Source of the DNA: Nostoc sp. 'Peltigera membranacea cyanobiont' N6
GTDB lineage: Bacteria > Cyanobacteriota > Cyanobacteriia > Cyanobacteriales > Nostocaceae
DNA: 64,000 nucleotides
Assembly: GCF_002949735.1 (NCBI RefSeq)
Contig: NZ_CP026681.1
Coordinates: forward strand, 3,038,001-3,102,000
Reading direction: 5' to 3'
In this document: piece after piece, positions 21,947 to 30,686 of the stretch
Layout of the letters: each line of letters opens with the position of its first letter
How positions within the stretch are numbered: position 1 is the stretch's first letter
The notes under the pieces: generated by a model
Database searches by the model: none
Seen by the model: the letters and a program-made list of their open reading frames with translations, nothing else
Told to the model about the DNA's origin: nothing
Program-made: the position numbers and the translations under genes

Positions 21947-23167
21947 TTAAGGTGCAAGAGCATTACCCCGAATTAGACTACCAATGGTTTTGGCAGTAAT
22001 TTTCAATTGGGTAATGGGATTAGCTGGGACAACTGTCTTATACAGATAGCTATCGAATGTTAGCCGTTGTACATCAAGGTCATCGCACATTTCCACGAAC
22101 GCTTCGCGGGTAGCGTTGGAACGATAGAATACATTTTGCAGAATGTCCAGCACTTTGTAAGTGAGTCCATATCTCTTATCCCAACGCTTCAGGTAAACCT
22201 TGAGGTCGCCTTCTGTAGGAATACGGCTACCACTATTAGATGCTTCTACAATAGTTTCGGCACACATCCGCCCAGATTTAGCGGCAAAATAAATACCTTC
22301 ACCAGAAGATTTGGTAACATAACCAGCAGCATCTCCCACCAAAGCGATGCGACCAACAACACGACGGGGACGGGGATGTTCGGGAATGGGGTGGGCTTCG
22401 ACTTTGATGATTTTACCGCCTGCTAGCTTCTCGGAAGCACGGGCGCGGATACCAGCTTGTAACTGTTTGATGCTGGCTTTATTGATGTGCATCGTACCAG
22501 TACCGACAGCTACGTGGTCATGTTTGGGGAAAACCCAAGCGTAGAAGTCAGTAGAAACGTCATCACCGACATACATTTCGGCGAGGTCGTTGTAGTAGGC
22601 CATTTTATCTTCGGGTAAGCGAATTCGCTCTTGGAAAGCGATCGCATAATTGTAATCCCCAGCGTCCATTTCTTTAGCAACGCGAGAATTAGCCCCATCT
22701 GCCCCAATGATTAAATCCACCTTCAGAGTTTTGGCAATACCCTGCGATATCCCTTCTGTATGGTCAACGTAATGGATGGTATAGGGGTCAGTATTATTTC
22801 CTGGTATATCAAGTTTGTGAACAGTGGCATTAATTAAATTTGCACCTAGTTTTGCCGCGCGATCGCGCAAAAAGCCATCTAGCACTTCCCGGCGGCACAT
22901 TCCTATATATTCATCTTCATTTACCAGATTAATATCAACTTCCCGATTAGAAGGTGAAATCATTTTCATCTTCCGTACCCGGCGATCGATAATCTCTGGT
23001 GGTAAGTCAAATTCACTCACCATACATAGGGGAATTGCGCCCCCACAAGGCTTTGCATTGTCTAGCTTCCGCTCAAACAGGTAGGTTTCAATCCCAGAGG
23101 CTGCCAGTGTTTCTGCGGCAGATGAACCAGCAGGGCCTGACCCAATAACAGCAACCCGTAGTGTCAA
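21947..23167 (-). CDS. chlP: Geranylgeranyl diphosphate/chlorophyll reductase
   Basis: This is the flavoprotein that reduces the geranylgeranyl chain to phytyl for chlorophyll, tocopherol and phylloquinone. The FAD motif GSGPAG is at residues 9-14, followed by FERKLDNAKPCGGAIPLCMV. GDAAGYVTKSSGEGIYFAAK marks the second FAD contact, and the RREVLDGFLRDRA block is typical. The length of about 406 residues is normal. I chose TTG 23167 because GGGAGAAAG sits just upstream and family proteins begin MTLRVAV; a TTG at 23182 is the longer alternative. It acts at the thylakoid membrane and is essential in most cyanobacteria, hence likely intact and expressed. Confidence 0.93.
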   Translation of the reverse strand: MTLRVAVIGSGPAGSSAAETLAASGIETYLFERKLDNAKPCGGAIPLCMVSEFDLPPEIIDRRVRKMKMISPSNREVDINLVNEDEYIGMCRREVLDGFLRDRAAKLGANLINATVHKLDIPGNNTDPYTIHYVDHTEGISQGIAKTLKVDLIIGADGANSRVAKEMDAGDYNYAIAFQERIRLPEDKMAYYNDLAEMYVGDDVSTDFYAWVFPKHDHVAVGTGTMHINKASIKQLQAGIRARASEKLAGGKIIKVEAHPIPEHPRPRRVVGRIALVGDAAGYVTKSSGEGIYFAAKSGRMCAETIVEASNSGSRIPTEGDLKVYLKRWDKRYGLTYKVLDILQNVFYRSNATREAFVEMCDDLDVQRLTFDSYLYKTVVPANPITQLKITAKTIGSLIRGNALAP

Positions 23168-23352
23168 AGGTCTTTCTCCCAATCTTCACATTTACCCAGA
23201 GCATACTACCACGGTCTTTCTAGTGATTTGGCGCTTTACCTTCAGGTTTCTGCTTAAATGCAATATTCCTTAATGTTTCGATACGAATTGAGGCATTGGG
23301 AATTGGGAAAAATGAAGAATATTACCCAGTCCCCAATCCCCAATCCCCAAAT

Positions 23353-23892
23353 ATGCAGATTTCCTTGTTCGATTCTTTTACTAGACAAGTTAGTGCCGCC
23401 GCAATTAGCGGATATCAAAAGCACATTTCCCCACACAAAGGTTTTGCTTGTGCCCACAGAATACTATATGGTGGCGAATCTTGCTCTGGGTACTTCAAGC
23501 GGGTAATTGCTAAGGAAGGGTTACAAGTAGCCTTTGTCAATTCTCGTCAACGATTTCAAGCTTGTAAGCAAGCTAACCAAATTTTGCGTAGACGCGCAGC
23601 AGCTTGCCGCTACGTGTCTATGCAAATCGAGAATTCAGAAGAATCAACAGAGGAGGAAGCAGAAATGCAACAAAAGCAACAAGCATCTGGTAAAGTTGGT
23701 CAAAAATCCTCATTTATTAGCAGCAATAATACTGAATGTTTTGATTGTGCCAATTTGGGCTGCAATTGTGCCGAGATAGTTAGCATAACTCCTGATTGTG
23801 GTTTCCCCGATTGTAGTGCCCTAGATTGTGGTTCTCTAGATTGCAGTGGTGTTGATTGTAGCTTCCTCGATTGCGGTAGTTGTGGTAGCTAA
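23353..23892 (+). CDS. yidD: YidD-like membrane insertion factor with cysteine-repeat tail
   Basis: This 179-residue protein starts MQISLFDSFTRQVSAAAISG. It then has the YidD signature YQKHISPHKGFACAHRILYG followed by ESCSGYFKRVIAKEGL, with the three conserved cysteines (33, 44, 71). YidD helps Sec/YidC insertion of inner-membrane proteins. After residue 95 comes a glutamine- and lysine-rich linker, then an unusual C-terminal array: six five-residue units DC[GS]xx beginning at 148, 153, 158, 163, 168 and 173. Ordinary YidD proteins are about 70-110 residues and lack this. Residues 79-90 (RRRAAACRYVSM) may come from an inserted palindromic repeat. No strong ribosome site is visible. Confidence 0.8.
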   Translation: MQISLFDSFTRQVSAAAISGYQKHISPHKGFACAHRILYGGESCSGYFKRVIAKEGLQVAFVNSRQRFQACKQANQILRRRAAACRYVSMQIENSEESTEEEAEMQQKQQASGKVGQKSSFISSNNTECFDCANLGCNCAEIVSITPDCGFPDCSALDCGSLDCSGVDCSFLDCGSCGS

Positions 23893-23985
23893 ATCTTGTT
23901 CATCTACAAATAACTATGTATGGTATATGTAAGACACGGTAATCCTAGCAAGGATATGTAGATTTAGTTCAGAGGTATAGCAGCA

Positions 23986-25002
23986 GTGGGCATAGTAGTT
24001 GAGAACGTCTCCAAACAATTCGGGAGTTTCAAGGCAGTTGATGAGGTTAGCCTAGAAATTAAGAGTGGTTCGCTAGTTGCGTTGCTAGGACCATCGGGAT
24101 CGGGTAAATCTACGCTACTACGGTTAATTTCAGGTTTAGAAATGCCTGATAGTGGCAAAATCCTGCTTACTGGTAAAGACGCTACATACCAAAGCGTGCA
24201 ACAGCGCAATATTGGGTTTGTGTTTCAGCACTATGCTCTATTTAAGCATTTGACCGTCAGGCAGAATATTGCCTTTGGCTTAGAAATTCGGAAGGCACAG
24301 CCAAAGAAGATTAAGGGAAAGGTAGAACAGTTACTAGAATTGGTGCAATTGACTGGATTAGGCGATCGCTATCCATCACAACTTTCTGGTGGTCAAAGAC
24401 AACGGGTAGCACTAGCAAGGGCACTGGCAGTAGAACCTGAAGTATTATTGCTAGATGAACCTTTTGGCGCACTTGATGCTAAAGTCCGCAAAGACTTACG
24501 GGCATGGTTACGCCGCCTCCATGATGAGGTTCATGTTACCACAGTTTTTGTTACCCACGACCAAGAGGAAGCAATGGAAGTCTCTGATGAAGTTGTGGTT
24601 ATGAATAAAGGGCGCGTGGAACAGGTGGGAACACCATCGGAAATTTATGATAATCCTGCCACTGCATTTGTGATGAGCTTTATTGGCCCGGTAAATGTAT
24701 TACCCAGCACCTCGAAGATTTTTCAAGGTAGCAGATTTGATGCGCCACACCCACAAGTATTTTTGCGCCCGCAAGATGTGATTTTTGAAAAGGTTGCTAA
24801 CGGTGCTACTACGCCTGCAACAGTCAGCCGATTAGTGCATTTGGGCTGGGAAATTCAGGTGGAATTAACTTTCGATGATGGACAAGTGGTGATGGCGCAT
24901 TTAACACGCGATCGCTTTAATGATTTAGAGTTAGAAGCAAAACAGCGCGTATATGTGAAGCCCAAGGATGCCAAGTCTTTCCCAGTGTCTTATTCAATTT
25001 AG
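23986..25002 (+). CDS. cysA: Sulfate/molybdate-type ABC transporter ATP-binding protein
   Basis: This 338-residue ABC ATPase has Walker A GPSGSGKST at 35-43, signature LSGGQ at 133-137, Walker B LLLDEP at 154-159 and the H-loop in FVTHDQEEAME. The C-terminal about 100 residues form the regulatory TOBE-like region (VFLRPQDVIFEK, LVHLGWEIQVEL). Sequence features fit the CysA group that powers sulfate or thiosulfate uptake. GTG at 23986 is the start that gives the standard MGIVVENVSKQFG. No permease or binding-protein gene is adjacent, so it must work with components encoded elsewhere. Confidence 0.88.
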   Translation: MGIVVENVSKQFGSFKAVDEVSLEIKSGSLVALLGPSGSGKSTLLRLISGLEMPDSGKILLTGKDATYQSVQQRNIGFVFQHYALFKHLTVRQNIAFGLEIRKAQPKKIKGKVEQLLELVQLTGLGDRYPSQLSGGQRQRVALARALAVEPEVLLLDEPFGALDAKVRKDLRAWLRRLHDEVHVTTVFVTHDQEEAMEVSDEVVVMNKGRVEQVGTPSEIYDNPATAFVMSFIGPVNVLPSTSKIFQGSRFDAPHPQVFLRPQDVIFEKVANGATTPATVSRLVHLGWEIQVELTFDDGQVVMAHLTRDRFNDLELEAKQRVYVKPKDAKSFPVSYSI

Positions 25003-25026
25003 ACTTTTGCCAGTTTCCCAATAGTC

Positions 25027-25080
25027 AAAACTCCTAGTTAATCGCTGCATAATTCAGCTATTTGCTAGGAGTTTTAATTT
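25027..25080 (+). terminator. Terminator after cysA
   Basis: AAAACTCCTAG pairs with CTAGGAGTTTT over a 27-base loop that may fold further, followed by a T-rich stretch. It lies about 25 bp after the cysA stop. Confidence 0.6.
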
Positions 25081-25248
25081 TACACAAATGGTAGGTTAAA
25101 AAATGTTTTATAAGCCTTCACCGGAGATAACGGACAGTAATAACCAAACGGGAGTTGACTGAAAATTTTTGTAGCGCGATCGCACCAGCATCTGCTTACC
25201 AAACTCACCCATCAGTTGCTGATAGTAAATATTGATGCGTAAATAATA

Positions 25249-25758
25249 TTACACTCCCTCAAAAGTAGTTGGATAAACAACCTTACCTGTATACTTTTTT
25301 TCATAGCTTTGTAGTGCTTTAACCATAAAGACATCCTCTGGAACTGGAAAAGGAGAAGTGATTTCATAATTAACAGAAGCCTGAAAACCAAAGCGATTAT
25401 AGAAGTGGGGATGACCAAGTACAATAACCACCGCTTCTTTCTTTGTATCTGCTATTTCCAACCCTGCTTGTACAAGTTTGCTGCCAATACCCTGTCTTTG
25501 AAACTGTGGATGAATTGCTAAAGGTGCTAGACCGATTACCTGTAGTTTTTCTTCACCCACCAAATCAATGTAGCTGAATAAAATATGACCAACTATAACA
25601 TTTTCAACCTCTGCAACCAGAGAAAGTTCTGGAATGTAACGGTCAGAATGGCGAATTTTCTCTACAAGTTTAGCCTCATTTTCTTGGCCAAAAGCTAATG
25701 TATTTACCTCAGCTATTACTGTGTAGTCTGGCAGAGTTTCACAACGAATATCGATCAT
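25249..25758 (-). CDS. GNAT family N-acetyltransferase
   Basis: This 169-residue protein has the GNAT core VEKIRHSDRYIPELSLVAEV, a central strand with VIGLAPLAIHPQFQRQGIGS, and the acetyl-CoA loop QRQGIGSKLVQAG. It then has VVLGHPHFYNRFGFQASVNY, which places it near the YhbS-type predicted acetyltransferases. Substrate unknown; cytosolic. It is a single gene transcribed divergently from nrdJ. Confidence 0.88.
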   Translation of the reverse strand: MIDIRCETLPDYTVIAEVNTLAFGQENEAKLVEKIRHSDRYIPELSLVAEVENVIVGHILFSYIDLVGEEKLQVIGLAPLAIHPQFQRQGIGSKLVQAGLEIADTKKEAVVIVLGHPHFYNRFGFQASVNYEITSPFPVPEDVFMVKALQSYEKKYTGKVVYPTTFEGV

Positions 25759-26006
25759 TTTAAAATCAATTACTTGAAGAAGAATTCAAAAATCACAATT
25801 ACTTATATATTAATCTGTGTTAATTAAAACTCAATCCTGAGATACTACCCAAGGGTGAATGACATTATACATCATAAATTAATGTTGAAAATATTACGGC
25901 CTAGAGCTAGCGCAAAGTGGTAAATTTGACAATCTTTAATACTAAAACTACTTGGCGTATAGTCATAATCTGTCCGCACGCAACAAGAACGCAAGACACT
26001 TAATAT

Positions 26007-29000
26007 ATGGTTCGAGAGCTAGAAAAAAAACGCCAGAGTGCAAAGTTTCCCGAAACAGCACCGGCTGCTAATCCCGTATTTTTTAGAACCTATAGCCGCC
26101 GTACAAAGGCAGGACTAAGGGAAACATGGGATGAGGTATGCGATCGCACTCTCCTCGGCTTAGTCGAGTTAGGAAAGCTCACTCAAGAAGAAGCTGCCAC
26201 ACTGGATAAGATGCAGCGCAACCTGAAAGCTATGCCCAGTGGACGCTGGTTATGGGTTGGTGGCACAGACTGGATAACCAAGCCAAAGAACTTTTCCGGC
26301 GCTTATAATTGCACCTCCACCAATCTCGAAGACTGGAGTGCCTTCGGATTAATGATGGATTTGGCAATGATGGGCTGTGGTACTGGAGCCGTCCTAGAAC
26401 CACAATTTATTAACCAGTTGCCCCCCATCCGTAATCAACTGAATATCACTGTAAAAGGTGAAATTGGCAGCACTCCTGTGCAACAGCGACGTGAATATAC
26501 TCAAACTCATATAGAAGGCAATAATGTCACTATTCACGTTGGAGATAGCCGTGAAGGTTGGGTTGAATCATATCAAACCCTGTTAGAACTCTCCACTGAC
26601 GAACAATTTTCAGCAGAAGTAAAAGTATTAGTTGATATCAGTGATGTTAGAAAAGCGGGAGAAACTCTCAACGGCTTTGGAGGAGTTGCTAATCCTGTAA
26701 AATTGCCTGTACTGTATCAGGGTTGTGCATCTATTCTCAATAAAGCTAGGGGAAGACAATTAAATTCAGTTGAATGCTGTCTATTAATTGACCAAGCCGC
26801 AGTAACAATTGTTGCAGGTAATATACGTAGAAGTGCGGGTATGCGTCAGTTTATTGCTGACGATCAACAAGGAGCCACTGCCAAAGATAACTTATGGCAG
26901 CAAGATGAAAGTGGCAATTGGCGAATCGATCCAGAGCGTGATGCACTTAGGATGGCAAACCATACCAGAGTTTTTCATCGTAAGCCAACCTTAGAAGAAT
27001 GTCTGAATGCTGTCCGCAAACAGTATTATAGTGGCGAGGGAGCGATTCAATGGGCTGGTGAAGCCGTCGCGCGATCGAACATTGATTTGCTGCCAACACA
27101 AGCTTTGAAAGTTGAGTTTTTACAAGCTTATGAACAAGGAACAGCAAAAGAGTGGTTAAAAGAACGCCATTCCAATCTTGATGCTAATGAGTTAGAACAT
27201 CGTTTGCAGCGATATGCTTTAAATCCATGTGGTGAAATCATAGGCGCTAACTTTCATTGTGTGAGTGGCGATACTTTGCTCATCACTAGAGATGGAATGC
27301 ATAAAATCAAAGATGTTATCGGAGATGAAACTGAGATTTGGAATGGTCAAAAATGGAGCCAAGTAACACCATTTAAAACTGGTAGCGAACGCAAGCTGTA
27401 TCGAGTCAAATTTGCAGATGGTACTTACTTAGATGCAACCGAATATCATCGCTTCTTTGTCAAAGACAGATTTGATAAAGAATACAAAGAAGTCCAAACA
27501 AAGGATTTGATGGATGTTAGTAGATATGCCATTCATACTGAGCCTTTTACTATTCAGCATGAAGATGGATTAAACATCGATCCAAATTATGCCTATACTT
27601 TGGGAATAGCTGTAGGAGATGGAACTACAGACCAAAATGGTAATGCCAAAGTTAGACTCTATAAACAGAAAGCAACTTTATCTGTAATCGGAAGTAAGTC
27701 TCCTGAAAGAAATTATGACTACTTACCGACTTTTACAGATGTAACAGACTTAGGTTTTTCTGGAGAATTTTTAAAGAGTTTAAAAACAAATCCAGAGTCA
27801 CTGAATGTAATTGCTAGTTGGAATCGCCAAGCAATTCTGCACTTTATCGCTGGTTTAGCGGATACAGACGGCACAAATACACATAGCAATGGCATTAGGA
27901 TTTACATCTCTGATTACGAACGTGCATATCGAGTGCAGTTATTACTAACTAAATGCGGTATCCGTTCTTCTTTAAATCTTTGCGCTCATAAAGGATCGGT
28001 AACTAATTATGGTGTTCGCAGTCAAGATTTGTATTACTTGCAAATTACTGACTGTAGACAAATTCCTTGCCAGCGTTTGGATGTAAGCAAAGGGTGTGAT
28101 GCCAAACACAAAGGTAAATGGCAAATAGTTAGAGGTGTAGAAGAACTACCAGGTTTACACGATACTTATTGCTTCAATGAACCGGAATATCACAAAGGAG
28201 TATTTGGTAATACTTTAACCGGTAACTGCAATTTGTCAGAGGTTCACCTTAATCAAATAGATCCACGTAACTACAAAGAACAAGAAGAAGCTTTCACTGC
28301 TGGGGCGTTATCTGTTGCGGCACTTTTAAATCACAAATTCTTAGAACCACGCTATCAATACAGCCGTGAATTAGATCCGATTGTGGGAGTTTCCTTTACA
28401 GGTTTATTTGATTTCTTTGTCCATGCTTTTGGTGTTGATTGGCTGCGCTGGTGGGAAGCCGGAAGACCTGCAACTCCACAAGGATTAGCTTTCAAGCGCG
28501 AGGAAGAAAAATATCTCAGTTCTTGGAAAGATATTGTACATCGCGTGGTTTGGGATTATTGCGATCGCCATAATCTCAAACGTCCAAATCGCTGTACCAC
28601 AGTCCAACCCAGTGGCACTAAGGCTTTGTTAACTAATGCTAGCTCAGGATGGCATCCCCCCAAAGCCCAAAGATTTATTCGCCGCATCACTTTCGGCAAA
28701 AATGATCCAGTAGCCTTAGCTTGTATTGACTACGGTTACAACGTCATTCCCTCGCAATCAGACAAAGATGAACAGGGCAATTTGCTCAACGATCCTTTTG
28801 ATCCACGGGTGAGTGAATGGTTAGTAGAAATTCCGGTTTCTGTATCTTGGGCAGATTTACCAGGGGCTGATGAAATTGATGTTTCTAAGTTTTCAGTCTT
28901 AGCCCAATTTGATTTCGTCCTCCAGGTTCAACGCTGGTATGTGACTCACAATACATCAGCTACTTTGGAACTGCGTTCTGATGAAATCGAACCTTTGGCA

Positions 29001-29276
29001 CAGAAAATCTACGAAACTATTCAGAGCGATCGCGGGTATATTTCAGCAGCCCTTTTAGCTCGTTTTGATGACCTGCAATCATTCCCACGTTTGCCATTTG
29101 AACCAATCGATAAACTAACCTACGAACGCTTGAATCAAGAAGTGAAATTACGGCGGAAAACTGATGATTTCTGTGCAGTCTTAAGCCGCTACGATTTAGG
29201 CGAAATGTCAGAGGCTGGCCCTAGTGGTTGTGATTCTGATAAATGTATGTTTCCCGATCGGGAACCAAGTTCGTAA
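26007..29276 (+). CDS. nrdJ: Adenosylcobalamin-dependent (class II) ribonucleotide reductase with intein
   Basis: The 1089-residue precursor is interrupted by a 323-residue intein (residues 418-740); the spliced enzyme is 766 residues. It converts ribonucleoside triphosphates to deoxy forms using B12. Recognisable blocks are NCTSTNLEDW and MGCGTGAVLEPQF near the N-terminus, NPCGEI with the radical cysteine C408, TVQPSGTKALLT, and the C-terminal dithiol GCDSDKC (C1075, C1080) that reloads the active site. These fit the monomeric NrdJ form of cyanobacteria. It stands alone with a strong terminator downstream. No cobalamin riboswitch was recognised upstream. Confidence 0.93.
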   Translation: MVRELEKKRQSAKFPETAPAANPVFFRTYSRRTKAGLRETWDEVCDRTLLGLVELGKLTQEEAATLDKMQRNLKAMPSGRWLWVGGTDWITKPKNFSGAYNCTSTNLEDWSAFGLMMDLAMMGCGTGAVLEPQFINQLPPIRNQLNITVKGEIGSTPVQQRREYTQTHIEGNNVTIHVGDSREGWVESYQTLLELSTDEQFSAEVKVLVDISDVRKAGETLNGFGGVANPVKLPVLYQGCASILNKARGRQLNSVECCLLIDQAAVTIVAGNIRRSAGMRQFIADDQQGATAKDNLWQQDESGNWRIDPERDALRMANHTRVFHRKPTLEECLNAVRKQYYSGEGAIQWAGEAVARSNIDLLPTQALKVEFLQAYEQGTAKEWLKERHSNLDANELEHRLQRYALNPCGEIIGANFHCVSGDTLLITRDGMHKIKDVIGDETEIWNGQKWSQVTPFKTGSERKLYRVKFADGTYLDATEYHRFFVKDRFDKEYKEVQTKDLMDVSRYAIHTEPFTIQHEDGLNIDPNYAYTLGIAVGDGTTDQNGNAKVRLYKQKATLSVIGSKSPERNYDYLPTFTDVTDLGFSGEFLKSLKTNPESLNVIASWNRQAILHFIAGLADTDGTNTHSNGIRIYISDYERAYRVQLLLTKCGIRSSLNLCAHKGSVTNYGVRSQDLYYLQITDCRQIPCQRLDVSKGCDAKHKGKWQIVRGVEELPGLHDTYCFNEPEYHKGVFGNTLTGNCNLSEVHLNQIDPRNYKEQEEAFTAGALSVAALLNHKFLEPRYQYSRELDPIVGVSFTGLFDFFVHAFGVDWLRWWEAGRPATPQGLAFKREEEKYLSSWKDIVHRVVWDYCDRHNLKRPNRCTTVQPSGTKALLTNASSGWHPPKAQRFIRRITFGKNDPVALACIDYGYNVIPSQSDKDEQGNLLNDPFDPRVSEWLVEIPVSVSWADLPGADEIDVSKFSVLAQFDFVLQVQRWYVTHNTSATLELRSDEIEPLAQKIYETIQSDRGYISAALLARFDDLQSFPRLPFEPIDKLTYERLNQEVKLRRKTDDFCAVLSRYDLGEMSEAGPSGCDSDKCMFPDREPSS
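27258..28226 (+). other. Intein in nrdJ with LAGLIDADG-type endonuclease
   Basis: The intein begins at C418 (CVSGDTLLITRDGMHKIKDV). It has the B block with ATEYHRF, two LAGLIDADG-like helices (YTLGIAVGDG and FIAGLADTDG), the F block YCFNEPEYHKGVFGN, and ends GN before the first C-extein residue C741. The usual penultimate histidine is glycine here. It sits within the conserved extein string around GANFH and CNLSEVH, at a site of established RIR inteins, next to the catalytic region. The endonuclease helices retain acidic residues, so homing may still occur. Confidence 0.88.
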
Positions 29277-29316
29277 GGGGAGATAAGATCAACTTAGGGT
29301 AGGCAATATTTATTTA

Positions 29317-29409
29317 TAGGACTTACGCACGAGTTACGGAATAACGAACCACAGAGGCGCAGAGGACACAGAGAAATGAGAGTTTGAGAAATATTGTGTG
29401 TAAGTCCTA
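29317..29409. repeat. MITE-like repeat, TAGGACTTACGCAC ends
   Basis: The left end TAGGACTTACGCAC and the inverted right end TAGGACTTACACAC frame a 93-bp element with internal ACCACAGAGGCGCAGAGG sequence. This is a common short mobile repeat of filamentous cyanobacteria. Confidence 0.65.
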
Positions 29410-29425
29410 ATTTCTTACAATAAAC

Positions 29426-29463
29426 AGCAGTGGTTTAATATGACATTAAACCACTGCTTTTTA
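29426..29463 (+). terminator. Strong terminator after nrdJ, abutting the next start codon
   Basis: AGCAGTGGTTTAAT and ATTAAACCACTGCT pair perfectly over a 5-base loop and are followed by a T run. The next gene starts 2 bases later. Confidence 0.8.
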
Positions 29464-29464
29464 T

Positions 29465-30478
29465 ATGAAAGCTTACGAAATTCAAAGTAACGGCGGGATT
29501 AATGCGATCGCATTAATCGATCGCGCTGAACCAAAACCAACTGCGGGACAAGTTCTTATTCAAGTCAAAGCAACATCCCTAAATTACCGCGATTTACTCG
29601 TCGCTGAGGGTGCTTACGGCGCTGGACAGAAATATCCGTTAATTCCCCTATCTGACGGTGCGGGGGAAGTTGTGGCGGTGGGGGAAGGTGTTACACGGGT
29701 GAAAATAGGCGATCGCGTTGCTGGTATTTTCTTTCAAAATTGGATTTATGGCTCTTTAACCAAAGAGAAAATGAAATCCGATCTCGGAGGTGGTATTGAT
29801 GGAATGCTGGCTGAGTATGTCGTATTACACCAAGATGGTTTGGTAATATTGCCTGACTATCTATCCTACATTGAAGGGGCAACTTTACCCTGTGCAGCAG
29901 TCACAGCTTGGCACGCACTAGTGACAAAAGGCAATATTGGCGTAGGTGATAGTGTTTTATTACTCGGTACAGGGGGAGTTTCGATTTTTGCTCTCCAGTT
30001 CGCCAAGATACATGGTGCAAGAGCGATTATAACTTCTAGCAGTGATGAGAAATTGGCGCGAGCAAAACAGCTTGGTGCTGACGAAACAATCAACTACAAA
30101 ACAACACCAGATTGGGAAAAGCAAGTTTACCAATTAACGAATCGCACAGGTGTAGATCGTGTAATTGAGGTAGGCGGTGCAGGTACCCTGCCAAAATCGC
30201 TACAAGCAGTCCGCATTGGGGGAGGTATTAGCTTGATTGGCGTATTATCAGGTAGAGGAAGTGAAATTGACCCTATGCCAATACTTTTTAAGAGTTTAAC
30301 AGTTCAGGGCATTTATGTTGGCAGTCGGGAAATGTTTGAGGCGATGAATCAGGCTATGCAACAGCATCAAATTAAACCAATTATCGATCGAGTTTTTGGT
30401 TTTGCTGAGGCACGAGAAGCTTACAGCTATCTCAAAAGTGCGGCTCACTTTGGGAAAATCGTAATTGGTAATTCATAA
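29465..30478 (+). CDS. Zinc-independent MDR alcohol dehydrogenase/quinone reductase-like protein
   Basis: This 337-residue medium-chain reductase has the N-terminal GroES-like domain with SLNYRDLLVAEGAYGAGQKY and SDGAGEVVAVGEGVTRVK, and the Rossmann motif LLGTGGVSIFALQFAKIHGA. It ends with FAEAREAYSYLKSAAHFGKI. The usual zinc ligands are not evident; it belongs with NAD(P)H:quinone-type reductases whose substrates are varied aldehydes, alcohols or quinones. The start codon lies directly after the terminator of nrdJ and there is no good ribosome site, so initiation may be leaderless or dependent on readthrough. The family N-terminus MKAYEI supports this start. Confidence 0.88.
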   Translation: MKAYEIQSNGGINAIALIDRAEPKPTAGQVLIQVKATSLNYRDLLVAEGAYGAGQKYPLIPLSDGAGEVVAVGEGVTRVKIGDRVAGIFFQNWIYGSLTKEKMKSDLGGGIDGMLAEYVVLHQDGLVILPDYLSYIEGATLPCAAVTAWHALVTKGNIGVGDSVLLLGTGGVSIFALQFAKIHGARAIITSSSDEKLARAKQLGADETINYKTTPDWEKQVYQLTNRTGVDRVIEVGGAGTLPKSLQAVRIGGGISLIGVLSGRGSEIDPMPILFKSLTVQGIYVGSREMFEAMNQAMQQHQIKPIIDRVFGFAEAREAYSYLKSAAHFGKIVIGNS

Positions 30479-30494
30479 TTTTAAAGAGTTTAAT

Positions 30495-30628
30495 CAATAC
30501 TATTCGGTTAAGGCAAGAGACGCGATGAATCGCCGTCTCTACAATAATCAGTCTTTTGTAGAGACGGCGATTTATCGCGTCTTTACGATCTATAATTTCC
30601 ATCAAAAAACATTAACCGAACCGTATTG
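30495..30628. repeat. MITE-like element with CAATAC ends
   Basis: Ends CAATACTATTCGGTTAA and, inverted, CAATACGGTTCGGTTAA frame 134 bp. Inside is a large hairpin made of GAGACGCGATGAATCGCCG and its complement around GTAGAGACGG. The flanks AGAGTTTAAT and AGTGTTTAAT suggest an imperfect 10-bp target duplication. Confidence 0.65.
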
Positions 30629-30635
30629 AGTGTTT

Positions 30636-30682
30636 AATTCTATGTTCAAGTAAGAATTTAAACCCCACTTGAACATAGAATT
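30636..30682. terminator. Perfect 16-bp hairpin between convergent genes
   Basis: AATTCTATGTTCAAGT and ACTTGAACATAGAATT pair completely around a 15-base loop. Its place between the convergent MDR and GST genes suggests a bidirectional terminator, although no long T run follows. Confidence 0.6.
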
Positions 30683-30686
30683 ACGT

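Noticed and set aside
25760..26006. Cobalamin riboswitch upstream of the B12-dependent reductase
   Set aside because: I could not find a B12-box-like conserved segment or the expected length of structured leader.
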